Positions 37,482 through 49,443 of a stretch of 64,000 nucleotides of DNA are shown here, piece after piece. Position 1 is the first letter of the stretch. Each line of letters opens with the position of its first letter. A program made the translations under genes and the position numbers. The notes below the pieces were generated by a model, which ran no database searches, was not told where the DNA came from, and saw only the letters and a list, made by a program, of their open reading frames with translations. Source of the DNA: Amblyomma americanum. Lineage: Eukaryota; Arthropoda; Arachnida; Ixodida; Ixodidae. The stretch is from positions 158,322,099-158,386,098 of the forward strand of contig NC_135502.1 in assembly GCF_052857255.1 (NCBI RefSeq). The letters run 5' to 3'.

Positions 37482-40400
37482 GTTCTTTACCTTCCTGTTA
37501 TAGGAACTGCTTAGAGAAACTCCACGTTGGAGAAACTCCCTTTTGAGAAAATCCATGCTTGAGAAGCTTCCTATTAGAGAAACTCCATGTTGCAGAAGCT
37601 CGCTGTTGGAGAAACTCCATGGTGGAGAAAGTCCTGGTTGGATAAACTCCTTGTTGGTGAAACTCCAGTTGGAGAAACTCCCTGTTTGAGAAAATTTATC
37701 CTGTAGAAACTCCCTCTTGGAGAAATTTCTTGTACGAGACACTTCATGTTTGAGAAAATCCCTGTTGAAGAAACTCTCCATTGGAGAAACTCGTTGTTGG
37801 AGAGACTCCATGTTTGAGAAACTCTATGGTGGAGAAAGTCTATGTTGCAAAAACTCCCTGTTGAGAAACTCCTTCCTGGAGAAACTTCCAGTTGGAGAAA
37901 CACCCTGTTGAAGCTCTTTGTCGGAGAAAATTTATGTTGGAGAAGCTCTCTTTTGGAGAAACTTGCTATTGAGAAACTCTCTTTGGACAAACTACCTGTT
38001 TAAGAAGCTCTTGGTTGGAGAAGCCCCATTTTGGAGAAATTATCTGTTGGAGAAACTTCATGTTGGAAAAACTCTATGTTGAAGAAACTTTAAGTCGGAT
38101 AAACTTCATATTGGAGAAACTCCCTGTTAGGGACACAATGTTTCAGAAAATCCATGTTTCAGAAGCTCCCTGCTGGAGAAAATTCCTTTTGGAGAAACTC
38201 TCAGTTGGACAAACTCCCTTTTGGGCAATCTCCCTTCTTTAGAAACTCTCTGTTGGAGAAACTCCATGTTAATGAATTTCTGTTGGAGAAACTCACTGTT
38301 AGAGAAACTCCCTGATGGAGAACCTCTCTGTTGCAGAAACATCATTTGGAGCAAATGCTTGAAGGAGAAACTCCATGTTGGAGAAACTCCCTCTTAGGGA
38401 CACTGTATGTTTTAGAAACTGCCAGTCGAAGAAATTTCCTGTTGAGAAACTCCATGCTGCAGGAAATTCATGTTGGAGAAACTCCCTGTTAGGGACACTA
38501 TGTTTTAGAAACTGCCAGTCGAATAAATTTTCTGTTGAGAAACTCCATGATGGAGGAACTCCATGTTGGGGAAACTCTATGTTGCATAAAATCCACATTG
38601 ACGGAACTTTCTGTTGGAGAAACTCTATTAGAGGAAGTCTCTGTTTCAGAAACTCTATGTTGGAGGAAATGTCTCTTGGAGAAACTCTGTTAAAGAAAAT
38701 TCCTGTTGGATGAACTTCATGTTGGAGAAAATCCCTGGTGTTAAACTCCTGGTTGGAGGAACTCCATGTTGAAGACACTCACTGTTGCATAAATTTCATG
38801 TTGCAGAAACTCCATGTTCGAGAAACTCCATGTTCGGAGAAACGCTGTTTGCGAAACTACGTTGCAGAAACTCCATGATGAAGAAACTGCCTGTTAGAGA
38901 TTTTCCATGTTAGAGTAGCTCCTTCTTAAAGAAAATTCATGTTGGAGCAAATCCTTGTTGGAGAAACTCCATGTTGCAGAAATTCCCTGTTAGGGAAATT
39001 TTTTGTTTGAGAAACTCTATGCCGAAAAATATCCATGCTGGAGGAACTGCCAGTTGGAGAATCTCTCTTTTGGAGAATCCCCCTGCAGGAGAAACTCCTT
39101 GTCAATGAAACTCAATAGTGGAGAAATTCCCCGTTAGAGAAACTTCCTGTTACAAAACTTCTGTGTTGGAAAAACCCCTTTTGGAGCAAATCCTCTATAT
39201 TAGAGAAAATCTCTGTTAAGGACCGTCAATGTCGAAGAAACTAGCTTTTGAGAAACTTCATTCTGGAGAAACTCCATGTTGGATAACCTAAAAGTTGGAG
39301 AAACTTCATGTTGGAGAACTCAATGTTGGATAAATTATGTTGTAGAAACTCCCTGTTTAGAAACGCAAAGCTTGAGAAAATCCATGTTAGAGGAATAACC
39401 TGTTCGAGAAACTACATTGGAAAAACAGTTCGAAGAACTCCATGTTAGAGAAACTCTCCGTTGAGGAACTGTATGTTGGAGAACTGGAGATTGGCGAAAC
39501 TCTCTGTTGGAGAAACTCTTGGTTGGAGAAACTCCCTGTTAGAGCATCTCCCTGTTTGATAAACTTATGTTGAAGAAAATCCCTGTTGGATAAAATTAAT
39601 GTTGGAGAAAATCTCTGTAGGAGAAACTCAGTGTTGTACATACTCCCAGTTGGAGGTACTCCATGTTGAAGAATCTCACTGTTGGATAAATTCATGTTGG
39701 AGAAACTTCCTGTTGGAGAAACTCCATGTTTAGAGACAGTCCATCTTGAAGAAGCTCCTTGTTGGAGAAACTGTATTTTGGAGAAACTCCCTGTTGGAGA
39801 AACTCCCTGCTGGATGAATTTCAAGTTTGAGAAACTCACTGTTGAAGAAATTCTGCTGAAAAACTCCACACTGGATAAACTCTATGTTGGCGAAACTCCA
39901 TGCTGGAGAAGCTCTATGTTGGAGAATCTCCCTGTTATAGAAATTTCCTGTTAGAGAATCACCTTATTGGAGAAACACCCTGTTGGACAAACTTCATATT
40001 CGAAACATTCTACGTTGGAGAATCTCTCTGTTCGAGAAAGTCCTTATTGGAGAAACTCACTGTTGAACAAACTTCCTGTTGGAGAATATCCTGGTTGGAG
40101 AAACTCTATTAAGTAGAAACTATATTTTGGAGAATCTCTCTGTTGGAAAACTTCATGTTGGAGAAACCCTGTTGGAGATACTTCATGTTAGTTAGAGAAA
40201 CTCCCTGTTGGAGAAACTCCATGCTGGATAAACTCCACGTTGGAGGATCTCTGTTTGAGAGGCTCCATGTTGGAGACACTTAATGCTGGAGAGAATCTGC
40301 ATTGCACAACCCCTCTGTTGGAGAAACTCCCTTTCGGTGAAACTTTCTGTTGAGAAACTCTTTTTGGATAAGCTCCCTGTTGAAGCTCCCTGTCGGAGAA

Positions 40401-41481
40401 ACTTCATTGAGAAACTTCATGTTGGAGAATCTTTCTATTTGAGAACCTCCACTTTGGAAAAAGTCCCTGTTGGAGAAAGTCTGTTGCAGAAACTCCCTGC
40501 TGGAGAAAATTCCTGTTGGAGAGACACCCTCTTGGTGCAAAATTATGCTCGTGAAACTCTATGTTGCAGAAGCTCCCTGTTGGAGATTCTCCCTGTTGGA
40601 GAAATACCCTTTTGAAGGTCCCTTTCGCTGAAACTTATTGTTGAAGAAACTCTGGTTTGGAGAAACTCTCTGTTGGAGAAACACAATTTTGAAGAAAGTT
40701 CATGTTCCAGAAACTCTTCATTACACAAACCCCCTGTTGGTGAAACTCCCTGTTGGATAAAGTTCATGTTAGAGAAACTCCGGGTTGGAGAAACTCTCTG
40801 TTGGAGAAACTCCATTTTGGAGAAAATTCGTGTTGGAAAAACTCCTTGTGGCAGAAACTCTAGGTAGGAGAAACTCTATGGTGAAAAACTCGGAGTAGGT
40901 GAAATTCTCTGTTGGAGACACACCCTCTTCGAGAAAATGTATGTTGGAGAAACTTCCTCTTGGAGAAATTCTATGTTGGAGAAACTCTTCGTTGGAGAAA
41001 CTTCGTTCAGTAGGAAGTCGATGTTCGAGATGCTCTCTGTTAGAGAAACTTCATGTTGGAGAACCTCTATGTTGCAGAAACTTCCTATTAGAGAAACTTC
41101 CTGTTGGTGAAAAGCCTTGGAGAAACTCCTGTTCCAGAAACTCTATGTTAGAGAAACTCTATTATAGAGAAACTCTCTGTTGGAAAAACTCCATTCTGGA
41201 TAAACTCAATGCTAGTGAAATTGTATATTAGAGAATCTTCCTGTTGGAGAAACACCCTGTTGGAGGAATTTTATGTTTGATAAACTCCATGTTGAATAAA
41301 CTCCTTGTTGGATATACTCCCTTGATGGACACTCCCTGATGGAGAAACACCCTGTTAGAGAATCTTTTTATTGGAAAAATTCCATGTTGGAGAAAATTCC
41401 CGTTGAGAAACTCCATGTTAGAAAAACTGCATGTTGTAAAAATTCCTATGTCGTACAAGCTCCCTGTTGGAGAAACTCCCT
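37482..41481 (+). repeat. HOR copy H11 (type A)
   Basis: Full-length HOR, 4,000 bp, the counterpart of H8 at +11,920 bp with only scattered single-base differences. The CTGCCAGTCG pair is at 38419 and 38512, the type-A junction near 39018, GTTAGTTAGAG near 40188 and GTAGGAAGTC at 41010. It is the middle unit of super-repeat copy 2. Confidence 0.9.
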
Positions 41482-44400
41482 GTTCTTTACCTTCCTGTTA
41501 GAGAAACTTCTTAAAGAAACTCCACGTTGGAGAAACTCCCTTTTGAGAAAATGCATGCTTGAGAAGCTTCCTATTAGAGAAACTCCATGTTGCAGAAACT
41601 CCATGGTGGAGAAATTCCTGGTTGGCTAAAATCCTTGTTGGTTAAACTCCAGTTGAAGAAACTCCCTGTTTGAGAAAATTTATCCTGTAGAAACTCCCTG
41701 TTGGAGAAATTTGTACGGGACACTTCATGTTTGAGAAAATCCCTGTTGAAGAAACTCTGCATTGGAGAAACTCGTTGTTGGAGAGACTTCATGTTTGAGA
41801 AACTCTATGGTGGAGAAAGTCTATGTTGCAGAAACTCCCTGTTGAGAAACTCCCTCCAGGAGAAACTTCCAGTTGGAGAAACACCCTGTTGAAGCTCTTT
41901 GTCGGAGAAAATTTATGTTCGAGAAGCTCTCTTTTTTTAGAAACTTGCTGTTTGAGGAACTCTCTTTGGACAAACTTCCTGATTAAGAAGCTCTTGGTTG
42001 GAGAAACCACATTTTGGAGAAATTCTTTGTTGGAGAAACTTCATGTTGGAAAAACTTTATGTTGAAGAAATTTTAGGTCGGATTAACTTCATATTGGAGA
42101 AACTCCCTGTTAGGGACACCATGTTTTAGAAAGTCCATGTTTCAGAAGCTCCCTGCTGGAGAAAATTCCTTTTGGAGAAACTCTCATTTGGACAAACTTC
42201 CTGTTGGGCAATCTCCCTTCTTTAGAAACTCTCCTTTGGAGAAACTCCATGTTAATGTATCTCTGTTTGAGAAACTCACTGTAAGAGAAACTCCCTGATG
42301 GAGAACCTCTCTGTTGCAGAAACATCATTTGGAGCAAATCCTTGAAGGAGAAACGAGAAACTCCGTGTTGGAGAAACTCCCCGTTAGGGACACTGTATGT
42401 TTTAGAAACTGCCAGTCGAAGAAATTTCCTGTTGAGAAACTCCATGCTGGAAGAACTAAATGTTGGAGAAACTCCCTGTTAGGGACACAATGTTTTAGAA
42501 ACTGCCAGTCGAATAAATTTTCTGTTGAGAAACTCCATGCTCGAGGAACTCCATGTTGGAGAAACAATATGTTCCATAAAATCTATATTGACGGACTCTC
42601 TGTTGGAGAAATTTTTTATAGGAGGAAGTCTCTGTTGCAGAAACTCTATGTTGGAGGAATTGTCTCTTGGAGAAACTCTGTTAAAGAAAATTCCTGTTGG
42701 ATGAACTTCATGTTGGAGAAAATCCCTGGTGCTAAACTCCCTGTTGGAGGAACTCCATGTTGAAGACACTCACTGTTGCATAAATTTCATGTTGCAGAAA
42801 CTCAGTGTTCGAGAAACTCCATGTTTGGAGAAACGCTGTTTGCGAAACTACGTTGCAAAAACTCCATAATGAAGAAACTGCCTGTTAGAGATTTTTCATG
42901 TTAGAGTAGCTCCCTCTTGAAGAAAATCCATGTTGGAGCAAATCCTTGTTGAAGAAACTCATGTTGGAGAAATTCCCTGTTAGGGAAAATTTTTGTTTGA
43001 GAAACTCTCTGAAGTAACTAAGTTTATAAACTCCATGCCGAACAAAACTCATGCTGGAGAAACTGCATGTTGGAGAATCTCTCTTTTGGAGAAACTCCCT
43101 GCAGGAGAAACTCCTTGTCAATGAAACTCAATTGTGTAGAAATTCCCCGTTAGAGGAGCTCCCTGTTACATAACTTCTGTGTTCGAAAAACCCCTTTTGG
43201 AGCAAATCCTCTATATTAGAGAAAATCTCTGTTAGGGACAGTCAATGTCGAAGAAACTTGCTGTTGAGAAACTCTATTTTGGAGAAACTCCATGTTGGAT
43301 AACCTAAAAGTTGGAGAAACTTCATGTTGGAGAAATCAATGTTGGATAAATTATGTTGGAGAAACTCCCTATTTAGAAACGCAAAGCTTGAGAAAATCAT
43401 TGTTAGAGGAATAACCTGTTCAAGAAACTACATTGCAAAAACAGTTCGAAAAACTCCATGTTAGAGAAACTCTCCGTTGAGAAACTCTATGTTGGAGAAC
43501 TGGAGATTGGCGAAACTTTGTGTTGGAGAAACTCTTTGTTGGAGAAACTCCCTGTTAGAGCATCTCGCTGTTTGATAAACATATGTTGAAGAAAATCCCT
43601 GTTGGATAAAATTAATGTTGGAAAAAAACCCTGTTTGAGAAACGGAGTGTTGGACATACTCCCTGTTGGAGGTACTACATGTTGAAAAATCTCACTGTAG
43701 GATAAATTTCATGTTGGAGAAACTTCCTGTTGGAGAAACTCCATGTTTAGAAACAGTCCATCTTGAAGAAGCTCCTTGTTGGAGAAACTGTATTTTGGAG
43801 AAACTCCCTGTTGGAGAAACTCCCTGTTGGATGAATTTCAAGTTTGAGAAACTCACTGTTGAAGAAATTTGTTGAAAAACTCCACACTGGATAAACTCTA
43901 TGCTGGTGAATCTCCATTGCTGGAGAAACTCTATGTTGGAGAGTCTCCCTGTGTTAGAAATTTCCTGTTAGAGATTCTCCTTATTGGAGAAACACCCTGT
44001 TGGGCAAACTTCATGTTGGATAATTTCTACATTGGAGAAACTCTGTTGGAGATGGTCCTTATTGAAGAAACTCCCTGTTGAACAATGTTCCTGTTGGAGA
44101 ATATCCTGGTTGGAGAAACTCTATTAAGAAGAAACTATATTTTGGAGAATCTCTCTGTTGGAAAACTTCATTTTGGAGAAACTCTGTTGGAGATACTCCA
44201 TGTTAGAGAAACTCCCGGTTGGAGAAACTCCATGCTGGATAAACTACACGTTGGAGAATCTCTGTTTGTGAGGCTCCATGTTGCAGACACCTCATGCTGG
44301 AGAGAATCTGTATTGCACAACCCCTCTGTTGGAGAATCTCCCTTTCGGAGAAACTTTCTGTTGAGAAACTCTTTGTTGGATAAACTCCCCGTTGAAGCTC

Positions 44401-45445
44401 CCTGTCGGAGAAACTTCATTGAGAAACTTCCTGTTGGAGAATCTTTCTATTAGAGGAACTCCGCTTTGGAAAAAGTCCCTGTTGGAGAAACTCTATGTTG
44501 CAGAAACTCCCTGCTGGAGAAAATTCCTGTTGCAGAAACACCCTCTCGGTGCAAAATTATGCTGGAGAAACTCTATGTTGCAGAAGCTCCCTGTTGGAGA
44601 ATCTCCCTGTTGGAGAAATACCCTGCTGAAGGTCCCTTTCGCCGAAACTTATTGTTGAAGAAACTGGTTTGGAGAAACTCTCTGTTGGAGAAACCCCGTT
44701 TTGAAGAAAGTTCATGTTCCAGAAACTCTTCATTGGAGAAACCCTCTGTAGGAGAAACTCCAATTTGGAGAAAATTCGTGTTGGAGAAACTCCGTGCGGC
44801 AGAAACTCCAGGTTGGAGAAACTCTAAGGTGAAAAACACGGAGTAGGCGAAATTCTCGGTTGGAGACACACCCTCTTCGAGAAAATGTATGTTGGAGAAA
44901 CTTCCTCTTGGAGAAATTCTATGTTGGAGAAACTCTTCGTTGGAGAAACTTCGTTCAGTAGGAAGTCAATGTTTGAGATGCTCTCTGTTAGAGAAACTTC
45001 ATGATGGAGAACCTCTATATTGCAGAAACTTCCTATTAGAGAAACTTCCTGTTGGTGAAAAGCCTTAGAGAAACTCCTGTTCCAGAAACTCTATGTTGGA
45101 GAAACTCCATTATGGAGAAACTCTCTGTTGGAAAAACTCCATGCTAGTGAAATTGTATGTTAGAGAATCTTCCTGTTGGAGAAACAACCTGTTGGACAAA
45201 CTCCATATTGGAGAAACTCCCTGTTGGAGTAATTTTATATTTGATAAACTCCATGTTGAATAAACTCCTTGTTGGATATACTCCCTTGATGGACACACCC
45301 TGTTGGAGAAACACCCTGTTAGAGAATCTTTCTATTAGAAAAATTCCATGTTGGAGAAAATTCCCGTTGAGAAACTCCATGTTAGAAAAACTGCATGTTG
45401 TAAAAATTCCTATGTTGTACAAGCTCCCTGTTGGAGAAACTCCCT
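41482..45445 (+). repeat. HOR copy H12 (type B)
   Basis: Full-length HOR, 3,964 bp, the counterpart of H9 at +11,920 bp. It lacks the single monomer of H9 near 33219, after which the offset becomes 11,904. The CTGCCAGTCG pair is at 42409 and 42502, the type-B marker at 43009 and GTAGGAAGTC at 44958. Confidence 0.9.
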
Positions 45446-48400
45446 GTTCTTTAACTTCCTGTTATAGGAACTGCTTAGAGAAACTCCACGTTGGAGAAAC
45501 TCCCTTTTGAGAAAATCCATGCTTGAGAAGCTTCCTATTAGAGAAACTCCATGTTCCAGAAGCTCGCTGTTGGAGAAACTCCATGGTGGAGAAAGTCCTG
45601 GTTGGATAAACTCCTTGTTGGTGAAACTCCAGTTGGAGAAACTCCCTGTTTGAGAAAATTTATCCTGTAGAAACTCCCTCTTGGAGAAATTTCTTGTACG
45701 AGACACTTCATGTTTGAGAAAATCCCTGTTGAAGAAACTCTCCATTGCAGAAACTCGTTGTTGGAGAGACTCCATGTTTGAGAAACTCTATGGTGGAGAA
45801 AGTCTATGTTGCAAAAACTCCCTGTTGAGAAACTCCTTCCTGGAGAAACTTCCAGTGTGAGAAACACCCTGTTGAAGCTCTTTGTCGGAGAAAATTTATG
45901 TTCGAGAAGCTCTCTTTTGGAGAAACTTGCTATTGAGAAACTCTCTTTGGACAAACTCCCTGTTTAAGAAGCTCTTGGTTGGAGAAGCCCCATTTTGGAG
46001 AAATTATCTGTTGGAGAAACTTCATGTTGGAAAAACTCTATGTTGAAGAAACTTTAAGTCGGATAAACTTCATATTGGAGAAACTCCCTGTTAGGGACAC
46101 AATGTTTCAGAAAATCCATGTTTCAGAAGCTCCCTGCTGGAGAAAATTCCTTTTGGAGAAACTCTCAGTTGGACAAACTCCCTGTTGGGCAATCTCCCTT
46201 CTTTAGAAACTCTCCGTTGGAGAAACTCCATGTTAATGAATTTCTGTTGGAGAAACTCACTGTTAGAGAAACTCCCTGATGGAGAACCTCTCTGTTGCAG
46301 AAACATCATTTGGAGCAAATGCTTGAAGGAGAAACTCCATGTTGGAGAAACTCCCTCTTAGGGACACTGTATGTTTTAGAAACTGCCAGTCGAAGAAATT
46401 TCCTGTTGAGAAACTCCATGCTGCAGGAAATCCATGTTGGAGAAACTCCCTGTTAGGGACACTATGTTTTAGAAACTGCCAGTCGAATAAATTTTCTGTT
46501 GAGAAACTCCATGATGGAGGAACTCCATGTTGGGGAAACTCTATGTTGCATAAAATCCACATTGACGGAACTCTCTGTTGGAGAAACTCTATTAGAGGAA
46601 GTCTCTGTTGCAGAAACTCTATGTTGGAGGAAATGTCTCTTGGAGAAACTCTGTTAAAGAAAATTCCTGTTGGATGAACTTCATGCTGGAGAAAATCCCT
46701 GGTGTTAAACTCCTGGTTCGAGGAACTCCATGTTGAAGACACTCACTGTTGCATAAATTTCATGTTGCAGAAACTCCATGTTCGAGAAACTCCATGTTCG
46801 GAGAAACGCTGTTTGCGAAACTACGTTGCAGAAACTCCATGATGAAGAAACTGCCTGTTAGAGATTTTTCATGTTAGAGTAGCTCCTTCTTAAAGAAAAT
46901 TCATGTTGGAGCAAATCCTTGTTGGAGAAACTCCATGTTGCAGAAATTCCCTGTTAGGGAAATTTTTTGTTTGAGAAACTCTATGCCGAAAAATATCCAT
47001 GCTGGAGGAACTGCCAGTTGGAGAATCTCTCTTTTGGAGAATCCCCCTGCAGGAGAAACTCCTTGTCAATGAAACTCAATAGTGGAGAAATTCCCCGTTA
47101 GAGAAACTTCCTGTTACAAAACTTCTGTGTTGGAAAAACCCCTTTTGGAGCAAATCCTCTATATTAGAGAAAATCTCTGTTAAGGACAGTCAATGTCGAA
47201 GAAACTAGCTTTTGAGAAACTCCATTCTGGAGAAACTCCATGTTGGATAACCTAAAAGTTGGAGAAACTTCATGTTGGAGAACTCAATGTTGGATAAATT
47301 ATGTTGTAGAAACTCCCTGTTTAGAAACGCAAAGCTTGAGAAAATCCATGTTAGAGGAATAACCTGTTCGAGAAACTACATTGGAAAAACAGTTCGAAGA
47401 ACTCCATGTTAGAGAAACTCTCCGTTGAGGAACTGTATGTTGGAGAACTGGAGATTGGCGAAACTCTCTGTTGGAGAAACTCTTGGTTGGAGAAACTCCC
47501 TGTTAGAGCATCTCCCTGTTTGATAAACTTATGTTGAAGAAAATCCCTGTTGGATAAAATTAATGTTGGAGAAAATCTCTGTAGGAGAAACTCAGTGTTG
47601 TACATACTCCCAGTTGGAGGTACTCCATGTTGAAGAATCTCACTGTTGGATAAATTCATGTTGGAGAAACTTCCTGTTGGAGAAACTCCATGTTTAGAGA
47701 CAGTCCATCTTGAAGAAGCTCCTTGTTGGAGAAACTGTATTTTGGAGAAACTCCCTGTTGGAGAAACTCCCTGCTGGATGAATTTCAAGTTTGAGAAACT
47801 CACTGTTGAAGAAATTCTGCTGAAAAACTCCACACTGGATAAACTCTATGTTGGCGAAACTCCATGCTGGAGAAGCTCTATGTTGGAGAATCTCCCTGTT
47901 ATAGAAATTTCCTGTTAGAGAATCACCTTATTGGAGAAACACCCTGTTGGACAAACTTCATATTCGAAACATTCTACGTTGGAGAATCTCTCTGTTCGAG
48001 AAAGTCCTTATTGGAGAAACTCACTGTTGAACAAACTTCCTGTTGGAGAATATCCTGGTTGGAGAAACTCTATTAAGTAGAAACTATATTTTGGAGAATC
48101 TCTGTTGGAAAACTTCATGTTGGAGAAACCCTGTTGGAGATACTCCATGTTAGTTAGAGAAACTCCCTGTTGGAGAAACTCCATGCTGGATAAACTCCAC
48201 GTTGGAGGATCTCTGTTTGAGAGGCTCCATGCTGGAGACACTTCATGCTGGAGAGAATCTGTATTGCACAACCCCTCTGTTGGAGAAACTCCCTTTCGGT
48301 GAAACTTTCTGTTGAGAAACTCTTTTTGGATAAGCTCTCTGTTGAAGCTCCCTGTCGGAGAAACTTCATTGAGAAACTTCATGTTGGAGAATCTTTCTAT

Positions 48401-49443
48401 TTGAGAACCTCCACTTTGGAAAAAGTCCCTGTTGGAGAAACTCTGTTGCAGAAACTCCCTGCTGGAGAAAATTCCTGTTGGAGAGACACCCTCTGGGTGC
48501 AAAATTATGCTGGAGAAACTCTATGTTGCAGAAGCTCCCTGTTGGAGAATCTCCCTGTTGAAGAAATACCCTGTTGAAGGTCCCTTTCGCTGAAACTTAT
48601 TGTTGAAGAAACTCTGGTTTGGAGAAACTCTCTGTTGGAGAAACACAATTTTGAAGAAAGTTCATGTTCCAGAAACTCTTCATTACAGAAACCCTGTGTT
48701 GGTGAAACTCCCTGTTGGATAAAGTTCATGTTAGAGAAACTCCGGGTTGGAGAAACCCTCTGTTGGAGAAACTCCATTTTGGAGAAAATTCGTGTTGGAA
48801 AAACTCCGTGTGGCAGAAACTCTAGGTAGGAGAAACTCTATGGTGAAAAAACTCGGAGTAGGTGAAATTCTCTGTTGGAGACACACCCTCTTCGAGAAAA
48901 TGTATGTTGGAGAAACTTCCTCTTGGAGAAATTCTATGTTGGAGAAACTCTTCGTTGGAGAAACTTCGTTCAGTAGGAAGTCGATGTTTGAGATGCTCTC
49001 TGTTAGAGAAACTGCATGTTGGAGAACCTCTATGTTGCGGAAACTTCCTATTAGAGAAACTTCCTGTTAGTGAAACGCCTTGGAGAAACTCCTGTTCCAG
49101 AAACTCTATGTTAGAGAAACTCTATTATAGACAAACTCTCTGTTGGAAAAACTCCATTCTGGATAAACTCAATGCTAGTGAAATTGTATATTAGAGAATC
49201 TTCCTGTTGGGGAAACACCCTGTTGGAGGAATTTTATGTTTGATAAACTCCATGTTGAATAAACTCCTTGTTGGATATACTCCCTTGATGGACACTCCCT
49301 GATGGTGAAAAACCCTGTTAGAGAATCTTTCTATTGGAAAAATTCCATGTTGGAGAAAATTCCCGTTGAGAAACTCCATGTTAAAAAACTGCATGTTGTA
49401 AAAATTTCTATGTCGTACAAGCTCCCTGTTGGAGAAACTCCCT
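45446..49443 (+). repeat. HOR copy H13 (type A)
   Basis: Full-length HOR, 3,998 bp. The CTGCCAGTCG pair is at 46383 and 46476, the type-A junction near 46982, GTTAGTTAGAG near 48150 and GTAGGAAGTC at 48973. Up to 46941 it ends super-repeat copy 2. From there it matches H11 at an offset of 7,964 bp, so a type-A copy follows where a third B-A-B super-repeat would have put a B copy. Confidence 0.9.

Larger units (their letters stand above)
23084..46941 (+). repeat. Super-repeat of three HORs, two tandem copies (about 11.9 kb each)
   Basis: Copy 1 is 23084-35038 (11,955 bp) and copy 2 is 35039-46941 (11,903 bp). Each carries HORs in the order B, A, B. The same 41-bp block, containing CCTGTTAGGGAAATTTTTTG, starts each copy and the sequence after copy 2 (beginning 23084 in shortened form, 35039 and 46942), so the exchange happened inside it. 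The 52-bp length difference is explained by five indels: 1 bp near 35662, about 33 bp near 35960, 1 bp near 36094, one 16-bp monomer near 33219/45139, and 1 bp inside the mosaic patch near 34030. Confidence 0.9.
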
